NCBI GenBank assembly: GCA_020632755.1 | Contig: JACKEY010000010.1 | Coordinates: 171,002 to 235,001 of the forward strand | DNA: 64,000 bases | Source of the DNA: Alphaproteobacteria bacterium | GTDB taxonomy: Bacteria; Myxococcota_A; UBA796; UBA2385 | Direction: 5' to 3' | In this document: in pieces, positions 33,842 to 43,400 of the stretch | Layout of the letters: the number at the start of each line of letters is the position of its first letter | Position numbering within the stretch: the first letter of the stretch is position 1 | The notes under the pieces: generated by a model | What the model saw: the letters and a program-made list of their open reading frames with translations, nothing else | Databases searched by the model: none | Told to the model about the DNA's origin: nothing | Program-made: the position numbers and the translations under genes

Positions 33842-33973
33842 CTGCGGTGCTATTGCACATGCAGTCGTAGGTCAAGCTGCCGAGGCAGTACTCCCTTGGT
33901 CGGTCGGGTAGGCGACCCGCATGAGGGAACCGATGCAAACGACACCGAGCCCGACCTCCCCGTTCAGGACACC

Positions 33974-34732
33974 ATGATCAACCACACCAACTCGTACTTG
34001 GTACTTCGTCGCAACGCCCAGGAGGCGATCAACTTCGCGGTACTTTCGTGTCACGCGGTCCCGGCCCTCAACGCCTACATGAAAGCAGTTGAAGGTGGCA
34101 CGGCCCCGAAGCTGCCAGATCCTGACTACTTCGGGGTGGTGCAGGCTCATGACAAGCTCCGGGCCTTTAAGCCCAGCTACAAGAAGACCTTGGGGCGCTT
34201 CGTCCTGCTGAGTTCGTTCTCGTACTTCGAGGCGTACGTTCAGGACGCTATTCGCGAGGTCATCGACTTCCACGGCGACTGGAAGGGTGGGCTCCGAGAG
34301 AAGAACCTCCGGTCCATGAACACTAACGACCCCATGATCTCGAAGGCACGACGTGGGCTAACCGAGCGCAGAAAGGCGGGACCAGAGCAACGGTACGCAA
34401 AGCTACAGGCCACCCTCCGCGAAGCCGGGTACCGGTTTCCGAGCGACCTTGTTGCTGCTTTTGGCATCGCCAAGGTCGAGGAGGCCCTCCAGGATCTCCG
34501 CGCGGCCCGGATTCCGGAGTTCCTCCAATCCGCCTTCGGGTTCGACATGCCGGCGGACGACCTTCTGGAATTCCAGCGCCTTCGAGAGTGGCGCAACACG
34601 GTCGCCCACGGCCGTGGAGCTGAGGTGGATCTTGGCGAGGCCATGACCGCGAACCGCTTTCTTCGGGGTTTAGCGATGCGGATCGACTCGCACCTCGTCA
34701 GGAACTTCCTCGTCATTGAACCTGCGGACTAA
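33974..34732 (+). CDS. HEPN-like protein, possible RNase toxin
   Basis: The 252-residue protein has an N-terminal helical part (AQEAINFAVLSCHAVPALNAYMKAVEG), a region LLSSFSYFEAYVQDAIREVIDFHGDW and the motif LREWRNTVAHGRG, where Arg207-Asn208 and His212 fit the RNxxxH signature of HEPN ribonucleases. HEPN proteins are common in abortive infection and toxin systems. AGGA precedes the ATG. No obvious antitoxin gene (nucleotidyltransferase, MNT) is adjacent, so it may act alone or be self-regulated. It lies between the tRNA-like structure and the convergent GHKL gene. Confidence 0.65.
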   Translation: MINHTNSYLVLRRNAQEAINFAVLSCHAVPALNAYMKAVEGGTAPKLPDPDYFGVVQAHDKLRAFKPSYKKTLGRFVLLSSFSYFEAYVQDAIREVIDFHGDWKGGLREKNLRSMNTNDPMISKARRGLTERRKAGPEQRYAKLQATLREAGYRFPSDLVAAFGIAKVEEALQDLRAARIPEFLQSAFGFDMPADDLLEFQRLREWRNTVAHGRGAEVDLGEAMTANRFLRGLAMRIDSHLVRNFLVIEPAD

Positions 34733-34754
34733 GGAGCTCGCGGCGCCGATCCAT

Positions 34755-37250
34755 CTATGTCGAGAACGCCGCCCGCACGACCCCCACCAGCTCCCGCCGT
34801 CGCCTCCCAAGGAAGGCATCGACGTAGGCCGCGTCCACCCCGGGCGGCGGGTTCGCCCGCAGCGCCGCCGCCGCGGCATCGAGCAGCCGGTCCGCGTCGA
34901 GCCCCCGCCACGTGGCCTCCTTGCCCGCCGCTACCTGCCGCTCCCGCTCCCGTTCCAGCGCGGCGATCTTCGACCGCTGCTCCTTCACGGACCGCCGGGC
35001 GTCGGCAAGCTGCCGCTCCAGCTTCACCACCCGTCGCGCGTCCTGGCTGGGCGTCTCGGGCAAGCCCAGGAGCTTGCTCACCAGAACCGCGATGGCGGGG
35101 AGCAGGTGCGCCGTGGCGGCCCCCAGGTCCTCACGGGCGGCCACGAAGGACTCGTCGTGTCCCAACCCCATCCGGCCGTCCAGGTGTGTCAGCTCGTGGA
35201 CCGCGATGCCGTGCAGGAAGGCGGCGATGGCGAGGGGCCGCTCGCGGTGGGCCTTCACGACCTGGGCGAAGCGGTCGGGGTGGATGAAGATGAAGCGGCG
35301 CGGGCCGGGCCGCTCAATGGCCTCGCCCACCACGTCGTCGTCGAGCACGAAGCCGGGCCGGAAGGCGCGACGGATTCGGGCCTCGGAGGCTACCAGGCGC
35401 AGCGTGCCGTCCCAGGCGAGCAGGTAGGGCACCCACTTCGCGTAGCCCTTCTTGAAGCGGTACGCGCGCTGGCGGTCGTAGGTCTTCCGGGCGATGCGCA
35501 GGCCGGCGAAGCGGCCGAAGGGGTTGCGGGGGCGGCGCCCCTCGGCGCGGTCCTGGGCCTGGGCCCAGCTCGGGGTGAGGGCGTCGAGCGCCCCGTGGGC
35601 CTTGGAGACCGCGACGGCCTGGAGGAGCCCACCACCGCCGGGGGCGAGCGCGGCTTCGGCGGCGCGCTCGATGGCGGCCTCGACGGCGCGGGTCTGCCAG
35701 CCGTCGAGCTGCTGCCCGACCTCGGCGCGACGCAGGGCCTGGTCCACCTCCTCGGTCAAGACGACGGTGCGCACGCCTCCGGTGGCCCGGCCGGTCTCGT
35801 CGGCCTCGGTGAGGACTGCGCGGAGCACCCGGGCGGCGGCCACGTCGGACGGTGCCTCGATGTCGGCCTCGACGGGGGCCTCGCGGGCAGCGGCCATGCC
35901 GGCGGGGAGCACCCAACCCCGGCGCGGCTCGTCGTCGGCGGGACCGGCCTTCGTGCCGCGCGGGGCGGCCGAGGCCACCGGCTGCTCGACGCCCGCGTAC
36001 TTCGCCTGCTCGCCGTAGAAGTCCAGGATGCCCCCAGCGGCCTCGGCGATGGCCCGGCGCACGTCGGCGTCGGCGAAGGCGTCGGCCATCTGCGCGGCGA
36101 TCTCGGCCCCGGTGCCCTCTCCGTCGTCGTCCCCCTCGGGGTCGATGAACTCGTCCTCTTCGGAGCGGCCGACGGACTCCGACTCCTTCTCGACCTCCTC
36201 GACCAGGTCGGCGAAGGTCCAGGCCGCCCGGTCCTGGAGGCTGTCGCGGGCGGCGTTGAAGGGGTAGCCGCGCTGGCCCGGCCGCACGGTGGTGGTCAGG
36301 TCGATCACCACGTCGGCCTTGAGGTTGCCGCGCTGGGCGGGGAACTTCATCTGGAACAGCCCGTTGAGGCGCAGGTACCAGGCCCCGCCGCGATCCCCGG
36401 GCGGGCGTCGGTACGCCTTGACCGCGGCGGACGTGCCCTCGCCCCAGGAGCCGTCCACGGCGACCCGCGCGCCGCCGCGTCGGCTGAACATGGGCCGGAC
36501 TTCCTCGCCGTTGAAGACGAAGGTGAAGCCCGGCACGTCGTTGGCGGCCAGCAGCTCGCGCAGGCGGTCGTCGATGTCGACGTAGACGCCCCGGGCGCGG
36601 TCCCAATACCGAACCAGCTCGGGGTCGATGTCGTAGACGGTGAGCGAGGTTCCCTGCCGCGCGGGCGCGTCGTAGACCTGCACGTCGCGGTCGATGCCGT
36701 CGGCGATGGCGAGGTTGTCGCGGGTGTGCATCCGCCAGCGGAAGGAGCGTGACACGCCGAGGATCACGGCCTTGGCCACGCCGAAGCCGCCTGCCGCCTG
36801 GCCGGAGTCGTCGGCGTCCCGCTTGCCGCTCTCGCCGATCGCCAGGAACTTCCCGATGATGTCCTCGGCGCTCATGCCGATGCCATTGTCCGCCCAGGTC
36901 AACGAGCCCTCGGCCGCGTCCCAGGTGACGTCGAAGCGGCCCTCGCCGGCCTTGATCTGGCGGGCGCGGATGGCGCTTCTACAGGCATCAAGCCCGTTCT
37001 GGGCCGCTTCCCTGGTGGCAAGCCACGGAAGATCGCCGCTCCGGTACACCGATCTTGTGAGCAGGAGCCAGACCGTGCCCACGTTCGCGGACGGGCGCCC
37101 CGATAGCTTGCTGGTCATGGCCTCGCGGATCTCGGCGACCCCGGCCAGCTCACGGCGCAGCGCGGCGCGGTCGATGCGGACCCGGCCAGTGGCCTTCGGC
37201 ACGGCGCCGGGCGCGGGGACGGGGTGGGGGCAGGCGCAGGAGCTGGTCAT
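34755..37250 (-). CDS. GHKL ATPase with C-terminal HExxH metallopeptidase-like domain
   Basis: The 831-residue protein has GHKL motifs REAAQNGLDACRSA (Glu81, Asn85), ADNGIGM (121-126) and GGFGVAKAVILGVS. An Hsp90/MutL-like second domain follows, then a long acidic middle region and an Arg-rich segment. Near residue 685 is GIAVHELTHLDGR, a zinc-protease-type HExxH. The last 60 residues include a coiled coil (ARRVVKLERQLADARRSVKEQRSKIAALERERER). It is coupled by ATGA overlap to the second cytosine methylase gene. The combination of an ATPase clamp and a metallopeptidase motif is unusual; a remodelling or anti-host role is possible. Confidence 0.75.
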   Translation of the reverse strand: MTSSCACPHPVPAPGAVPKATGRVRIDRAALRRELAGVAEIREAMTSKLSGRPSANVGTVWLLLTRSVYRSGDLPWLATREAAQNGLDACRSAIRARQIKAGEGRFDVTWDAAEGSLTWADNGIGMSAEDIIGKFLAIGESGKRDADDSGQAAGGFGVAKAVILGVSRSFRWRMHTRDNLAIADGIDRDVQVYDAPARQGTSLTVYDIDPELVRYWDRARGVYVDIDDRLRELLAANDVPGFTFVFNGEEVRPMFSRRGGARVAVDGSWGEGTSAAVKAYRRPPGDRGGAWYLRLNGLFQMKFPAQRGNLKADVVIDLTTTVRPGQRGYPFNAARDSLQDRAAWTFADLVEEVEKESESVGRSEEDEFIDPEGDDDGEGTGAEIAAQMADAFADADVRRAIAEAAGGILDFYGEQAKYAGVEQPVASAAPRGTKAGPADDEPRRGWVLPAGMAAAREAPVEADIEAPSDVAAARVLRAVLTEADETGRATGGVRTVVLTEEVDQALRRAEVGQQLDGWQTRAVEAAIERAAEAALAPGGGGLLQAVAVSKAHGALDALTPSWAQAQDRAEGRRPRNPFGRFAGLRIARKTYDRQRAYRFKKGYAKWVPYLLAWDGTLRLVASEARIRRAFRPGFVLDDDVVGEAIERPGPRRFIFIHPDRFAQVVKAHRERPLAIAAFLHGIAVHELTHLDGRMGLGHDESFVAAREDLGAATAHLLPAIAVLVSKLLGLPETPSQDARRVVKLERQLADARRSVKEQRSKIAALERERERQVAAGKEATWRGLDADRLLDAAAAALRANPPPGVDAAYVDAFLGRRRRELVGVVRAAFST

Positions 37251-38377
37251 GCGGCGACCCTCCCGGGCACGGAGAGGCGGCCCCGGCGTAGCGCGTGGGC
37301 GAGCGCGCCCCCATCCACTCCGGCGGCCTGGAGCGCCAGCCAGGCGCGGTGCGCGGCCAGCACGAGACGCCCGGCGGCCTCGGCGAGGGCGGGCGGCACC
37401 GCGTTGCCGACCTGGACGTACCGTTGGTGGACCGTGCCCTGGAGGGGCCAGTCAGCGGGGAGGCCCTGGAGGCGCAGGCCCTCGTCCAGCACGATGCGGC
37501 GGATGCCGGCGACAAGGAAGGCGGCGTCGGAGGCCCGGTCGGGCCCGCCGTTGAACGTCCAGCCCGCGACCGCGTTGGCGCGGGTGCCCTTCTCGTCAGT
37601 CGTCGTGACCGTAGGCGCCGGCCGGTCCAGGCGCCAGGGCTCCGAGCAGGCGCGGCCGTGCTCCTCGTCGCAGGGGTAGCAGGCCCGCCGGTCGCAGCTC
37701 CCGCGGTGCATCGTGTCGCCGACCGCCTCGCCCAGCGTGAGCCAGGGGCGCAGTGCCAGGCCCTCGGCGGCCTCCGGGTGGGCGTGCGTGGTCGCCGGGC
37801 CGTCCGGGTCCAGGGGAAGGGGCCCCGCCCACAGGATCAGGCGGCGGCGGCGCTGGGGCACTCCGAAGTCGGCGGCGTCGAGCCGCCACTGGCCGGCGAA
37901 GGGGAAGCGGCGGGCCAGCTCGCCGGCGACGCCTTCGAGGTGACAGGCCGGGCAGGAGCCATGCCCGCCGCCGCAGAGGTCCATGTGGTAGCTCCAGCCG
38001 AGCACGTTCTCGGCGAGGAACCAGGTGGGCCGGCAGGCGTCGATGGCGGCGAGGGTGACGGGCCAGCCGTCCCGCTCGTCGGTGGCCCCTCGGCGCTGGC
38101 CGGCCGTGCTGCCCGGCTGGCAGGGCGGCGAGGCCCACAGAAGGGCAGCACGGCCCCGGAAGGCGGCGAAGTCCAAGTCGCGGGCGTCCGCCTCGACCGC
38201 GGGGAAGCCGGCGGCGCGTAAGGTGGCGGCGGCGGCGGGCTCGCGTTCGACGCAGGCAAGGTGCGTCCAGCCGGCGCGGTGCAGGCCGAGGGAGGCGCCG
38301 CCGGTGCCGGCGAAGAGTTCGACGCAGGTCAAGATGCACCCCGATGACTGAGAGTGCGAGCTGGGGCGGGATAGCAA
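37247..38377 (-). CDS. Second DNA cytosine-5 methyltransferase
   Basis: The 376-residue protein shows motif I CVELFAGTGGASLGL, motif IV ASPPCQPGSTAGQ (a variant after PPCQ), motif VI ENVLG, motif VIII QRRRRLI and motif X QVGNAVPP. It is only distantly related to the methylase at 26,129. The true start may be TTG at 38,332, which begins directly at motif I and has GGGG upstream. No Vsr gene is adjacent, but a tandem PD-(D/E)xK nuclease gene diverges 47 bp away. It may protect element DNA or pair with that nuclease. Confidence 0.9.
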   Translation of the reverse strand: MLSRPSSHSQSSGCILTCVELFAGTGGASLGLHRAGWTHLACVEREPAAAATLRAAGFPAVEADARDLDFAAFRGRAALLWASPPCQPGSTAGQRRGATDERDGWPVTLAAIDACRPTWFLAENVLGWSYHMDLCGGGHGSCPACHLEGVAGELARRFPFAGQWRLDAADFGVPQRRRRLILWAGPLPLDPDGPATTHAHPEAAEGLALRPWLTLGEAVGDTMHRGSCDRRACYPCDEEHGRACSEPWRLDRPAPTVTTTDEKGTRANAVAGWTFNGGPDRASDAAFLVAGIRRIVLDEGLRLQGLPADWPLQGTVHQRYVQVGNAVPPALAEAAGRLVLAAHRAWLALQAAGVDGGALAHALRRGRLSVPGRVAA

Positions 38378-38424
38378 CGCACTGAGTCACTCAGGCCCCA
38401 GCACTTCTCGGGAGCAATCTGCAC

Positions 38425-39417
38425 ATGCCCGACCCGCCGAACCGCCACTCTGTGGACCTTGCGCTGGAACGCATCGTTGTGAATCGAAATCGCCCCATCG
38501 AAACCGAGAAACTCGTGACTCAACTTATTGAGCAGCTGATCGGGATCTCTGGGTTCTCGGTGACGAGAGAAGCAGTTCTGTCGCCCTACGGATTCGACAT
38601 AATCGCGAGGAGGGCTACTGGTGCCGTCGTCGGATTCGAGGTGAAGTCGGGCGATATCCCTGTTGGAGCCAGTGTAGTGGACGAGTTTCGGGCCATCTTG
38701 AGGAGGGGCGCCAGGAAGGAACAGGCCATTCTCATCTCGACTGGCGGCTACTCCTCGGAAGCTCGGCGCGCCATTGATGCCGCTCCTGATGGAGCAGTCC
38801 AGTTCCTGGACCTTGAGAGCCTGGGAACATGGGCAACACAGGTCCTCAGGTCCATCGAGAGCGAAACGTTGGCTCATAATGCCGGCAGGCCAGCGGCCAT
38901 CGTCGAGCTTATTATTGGCGAAGCTATCCGACGTCTTATTGAAGCAGTGGCCCATGATCCTGAGGTACTGCACCATGTTGAGTGGCGACAGGTAGAACAG
39001 ATTGTAGCTGCGGTCCTGGAGAGCCTTGGCTTCGAGGTTGAGCTGACACGTTCGGCGAAGGATGGCGGCAGGGATGTCGTTGCGTGGTGTACTGAGGCCG
39101 GAACGAGCATCCGCTATCTCATCGAAGTCAAGCACTGGACTGGCCGCAGCCGGCCCGGCAGGAGAGAGGTCAGGAAGCTGCTCCATGTGACGGTCTCCGA
39201 GGCCGCAACCGCGGGTGTGCTCCTTTCGAGCAATGGCGTGGCAGCCAGCGCCTTCGAAGGACTGGCCGAAGCGGACCTTCGGTTGCTCCGATTCGGAGGG
39301 AAGGACAAGCTGGAGGCTCTGTGTAGGCTCTATGGCAGAAGGTCCGGTGGACTCTGGCTTCCAGTGATCGAGTCCCCCAGTCTCGCTTTGCTTGAAGGGC
39401 TTCTCCAGCCAAGTTGA
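38425..39417 (+). CDS. Nuclease with two tandem PD-(D/E)xK domains (Mrr-like)
   Basis: The 330-residue protein carries two restriction-nuclease domains. The first has YGFDII (Asp58) and VVGFEVKSG (Glu72, Lys74). The second, Mrr-type, has VEQIVAAVLESLGFEVELTRSAKDGGRDVVA (Asp217) and YLIEVKHW (Glu234, Lys236). Mrr-type enzymes usually cut methylated or foreign DNA. The gene is visibly less GC-rich than its neighbours and reads against the flanking leftward core genes, as expected for inserted cargo. Confidence 0.82.
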   Translation: MPDPPNRHSVDLALERIVVNRNRPIETEKLVTQLIEQLIGISGFSVTREAVLSPYGFDIIARRATGAVVGFEVKSGDIPVGASVVDEFRAILRRGARKEQAILISTGGYSSEARRAIDAAPDGAVQFLDLESLGTWATQVLRSIESETLAHNAGRPAAIVELIIGEAIRRLIEAVAHDPEVLHHVEWRQVEQIVAAVLESLGFEVELTRSAKDGGRDVVAWCTEAGTSIRYLIEVKHWTGRSRPGRREVRKLLHVTVSEAATAGVLLSSNGVAASAFEGLAEADLRLLRFGGKDKLEALCRLYGRRSGGLWLPVIESPSLALLEGLLQPS

Positions 39418-39455
39418 GTCGCGCGTGGAGGTAGGTCGTTGCTGTCGTGCGCCCC

Positions 39456-40421
39456 TCACGCCGCCGCCCTCCCGCCCAGCTCCACCGGCAGGTCCCGCAG
39501 CTCCGGGTCCGTCAAGATGTCGCTCGACCGCCTCACGATGAGGTCGTACAGGCTCCAGGGCTTGCTCCCCGGCCCGGTGACCGCGTGCCAGACCCCCTGC
39601 ACGGGCACCCGGCGCACCGCGTAGGCCCCGTCGGCCTGCAGCTCGCTGTACTCCGAGGTCACGAGCGACCAGAGGATGTTGCAGTCGTTGTTGAAGCAGC
39701 GGTGCCCGGGGGCGGAGGTCCGCCGGAAGCGGGAAGCGCAGGACCAGGCGTACTGGGCGAGCACGTCGTTGGCCCGCTCGGGTCGGCGGCGGATGTCCTC
39801 GGCGTACCAGCCGACGAGGGCACGCGCGGGCTTCATGGCTCCGTGGGCGCCCTGGTGGACGGTGCGGTTGAAGGTGAGGACGAGGGCCCGCTCGGTTGTG
39901 ACGCCGAGGAGCTGGGCGATCTCGATGGCGGCCCGCATGTGCTCGCCCCGGGCGGCTTCGGCGGCCTGGGCGTGCTGGAAGGCGACGTGCCGACCGGCGG
40001 CCGCGAAGCGGGCAGCCCAAGGCTCGGCCCACAGGGGGGCGCCGTCCACGGGCTCCATGCTGGCGCGGGCGGTGACATCGAGGACGCGGGCCCAGCTCGG
40101 CCCGAAGAAGGAGGCGAAGGCGGCAGGGTCGGCCTGGTGCATGGCGGACAGCAGCCGGCCGAGGGCGCCCGACTTCTGCGTCCACTGGAGGATGCCGTAG
40201 CTGACACCGTTGCCGTCGAGGTTCTTCTGCACGGACCACCAGGTGCCCTCGTGGGCGCTGGTCTTGCGCAGCAGCGTGGGGATCCAGTCGGTGATGTACT
40301 CGCTCACGGTGTCCTCCAACCTTCGGGTGGCCTTTCGTCCGGGCGGCGAAGCAGCGGCCGCCACGAGCAGCAGGCCGACCGCCCCGGCGCCGAGCAGGAG
40401 CGGGGTGGTGTCACGCGGCAC
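39456..40421 (-). CDS. Lysozyme/chitosanase-like endolysin with N-terminal membrane helix
   Basis: The 321-residue protein starts with a hydrophobic helix (PLLLGAGAVGLLLVAAAA) and then a lysozyme-superfamily active-site region: SAHEGTWWSVQKNLDGNGVSYGILQWTQKSGALGRLL. The Glu, the DG-x-G-SYGI-LQW block and the following helix match the chitosanase/lysozyme pattern. It should cleave glycan in the cell wall during release or, if virion-bound, during entry; the membrane helix could be a signal-arrest anchor. Its GTG start overlaps the end of the giant methylase-helicase gene by 11 bp. Confidence 0.7.
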   Translation of the reverse strand: MPRDTTPLLLGAGAVGLLLVAAAASPPGRKATRRLEDTVSEYITDWIPTLLRKTSAHEGTWWSVQKNLDGNGVSYGILQWTQKSGALGRLLSAMHQADPAAFASFFGPSWARVLDVTARASMEPVDGAPLWAEPWAARFAAAGRHVAFQHAQAAEAARGEHMRAAIEIAQLLGVTTERALVLTFNRTVHQGAHGAMKPARALVGWYAEDIRRRPERANDVLAQYAWSCASRFRRTSAPGHRCFNNDCNILWSLVTSEYSELQADGAYAVRRVPVQGVWHAVTGPGSKPWSLYDLIVRRSSDILTDPELRDLPVELGGRAAA

Positions 40422-43400
40422 CGGCGAGCTCCTCGTCGCCTTCCTCGTCCGCGCCGGACAGCAGGTTCCGCGGGATGGCCCGCCCCCACCACCAGCGCCC
40501 GGCCTCGGCCAGCTCGGCGAACTTGAGCCCCGAACCCGGCGCGGCGGCGAGGAAGGCCCGCCAGCCGGAATCCGTGGGCGACAGGACGGTGATCCCAGGC
40601 GTGCCCGAGGCCGCCCCGGCGTTGACGACCCGCAGGCCGGCGGGCGCCATGACGGGGATCCGCTGGGCCTGGGCGTTGTAGTAGGACACCCTCGACAGGG
40701 CGGCGACGATGCGCTCGCCCGTCAGGCCCCACATGCGCTCGACCCAGGCGTCGGGCGCCTGCTGCCAGCCCATGCCCGGCCAGTCGCCCTGGTAGCGGAG
40801 CCGGTTCTCGGCGTGCTGCTCGATGGCCCGGACCGTGAAGCCCTCCTCGTCAGCGGGCCAGTCGGCGCCGTAGTGCTCGGGCCGGAGCGCCGAGAGCCGC
40901 CCGTCGTCGGACTTCACGAGCCGCCAGCCCGCCTCGCCGGCCGCGCGCAGGGCGATCTGCCCGTCGCGCGTGACCTGGCCGAACTCGACGTACTCGATCT
41001 TGTCGGCGTTCCAGGCGCTCGGGATGCCCACCCGCAGGCCCTCGTAGACCGGCCCGCCCCCGTCCGGGACGAGCACCGGCTGCTGGCGGACCACCGCGGC
41101 CTGCTGCGCCCAGGGCCACGCCTCGGGGTTCATGCGCGACAGGTGCTTGAGCCGCTCCTCGGCCTCTCCCCGCAGGCGGGCGGCCTCGGTGGGGTCCTTG
41201 CTCCGCTCGGCGCCCCGGAAGCGCGCGTTGATGGCGCGGAGCAGCTTGCTCGCCTCGCTGGCGATCTTCTTCTTGGCCTCGGCCTCCCGCTGGGCGCGCA
41301 CGGCCTCGAGTCGGGCCCGGGTCTGCTCCGGGTTCCGGCTGATGAGCAGCAGGATCTCCTCGGGCCCCATGTCCATCTGGGCGCCGGGGTTGTTGGTGTC
41401 CCGGTCCTGGGACTTCAGGAGCTGCGTCATCCACCCGCGCTTGCCCTGGATGAGGTTGAAGCGCAGGCCGTCCTGGGAACGGCGGGAGAAGTAGTAGTAG
41501 ATGGCGATGGCCGACAGGGTGTTGCCCTGGCGCACGCCGCGCCCGTTGCGCTGCTGGAGCGTGGCGGGCTCCCAGGGCAGGTCCAGGTGGTGGATCGCGC
41601 AGGTCCGCGTCTGGAGGTCGATGCCCTCGTAGGCGATGGCGTTGGCGAGCACGACGTCGTACTTCGGCGCCTCGCCGGCCTCGGGGTCGCCGTTGAACTC
41701 GCGGGCGATGCGCTGGCGGTCGGCGGCGTTGGGGGCGACCTCCGCGTTGAGCACGCCGATCCGGTCGGCGGCGATGCCGGCGGCGACCAGGGTGTCCTTC
41801 ACCCAGCGGTGGGCGGCCACGTTGTCGACGAAGACGATGTGCCCGCAGGTCCGGTTGGCCAGCACCCGCTCGGCCAGGGCCTCGAACTTGGGCGAGCTGG
41901 GGTCGTTCACCGCGTCGGCGTTCTTCCAGGAGTAGCCCTCGTCCAGCTCGGCGTGGATGGCGACGAGCGCCATGCGGGCGAGCAGGCCCAGGATCTTCGC
42001 CTTGTCGGAGGGGTCGTCGCTCTTGAGCGCCGCCTCGATCTGCCGGACGTAGGCGTCGTACTTGGCGTCCTGGCCGGCGTCCATGTCCACCTCGACCATC
42101 TCGACCTTGGGCTCGGGGAGCTTCAGGCCGACCTCCTCGGCGGTCTTGAACTCGCCGTAGCGGAGGATCACGTCGCGCAGCTCGTGGAGGTTCTGGAAGC
42201 CGACGACGGCGCCGCGCTCCTCGACCTCCATGCTGGGCGTGACGACGGGCTTGATCTCGATGCGCAGGTAGCGGTCGATGAACTGCTCGGGGTCGCGGAT
42301 GCCCATACGCGACCAGGCCGCGGGATCGACGTACTGGATGAGGTTGTAGAACTCCAGGGGGCTGTTCTTGGCCGGCGTCGCGGACAGAAGCACGACGCCG
42401 GTGCCGCCGGTCCTGCGGCGGACGGCGGCGCAGCGGAAGTCGAGCTGCCAGGCGCGCTTGGAGCCGTCGCCCGGGTTGCCCATGAAGCGGGGCACGCCGC
42501 CCTCGCGGTCCTCGGGCAGGTAGAGGTTCTTGAAGTTCTGGGCCTCGTCGACCATCAGCAGGTCCACGCCGATGTCGTCCCAGGCGATGCCGGGGTCGTA
42601 GTCCCAGCCCGCCGCCAGCTCCATCTGCTGGGCGACCCAGGCGGCGATGCCCTCGCGGAGGATGGCCTCGTCGCGCTCGGAGAGCTTTTTGCGCTTGGCG
42701 GCGTTGCGGCGGCGCAGGGCCACCTCGCGCTGGATGGCCTCGGTCTGCTCGGCGTAGGCGCGGACCGCGCGCTCGTTCATGCGGGTGCGGCCGAGGGCCG
42801 TGTAGGTGAGCAGCACCACGTCGTATTCGCCGGCCTGGAAGCGGGTCCACTTCTCGGCGCGCTCCTGGGGCGTGTCCGTGTCGCTGGTAGCGAGGCCCTT
42901 GCGCGGCCCCCGGCTGATCGTCTTGAGCTTGGAGCCGATGACGGCGACCCGGTAGTCGGGCAGCACACGCCGGAAGTCGGCCTCCCACTTCCAGACGATG
43001 GAGTTGGGGACCAGCACGACGGGCCGCTTGCACCAGCCCTCCTGCCGAGCCCGCGCGATGACGCCGATGCCGGTGTAGGTCTTGCCCACACCCACGTCGA
43101 AGGCGAGCAGCCCGCCCCGGTTGGCGAGCACGCGCCGGGCGCCGGCGACCTGGTGGGGGTGCAGGCGGGGGCCGTCCTTCTTCCAGCGCGCGATGGGCAG
43201 GGCCTCGGCGGCGTAGGAGGGGGCGACGAAGCCCTTGAACTGTCGGTTGTAGGCGTGCTCGATCTTCGCCCGGCGCTCGGGGGTGGCGCCGACCCAGCCC
43301 TTGAAGGCGGCGTCCCACTCGGCGGCCTTCTTCATCCGGGCCTTGTCGATGTCCTTCTCGCCCTCGTCGTCGTACTTCTTGGGCGGGCTGAACAGCGTCT

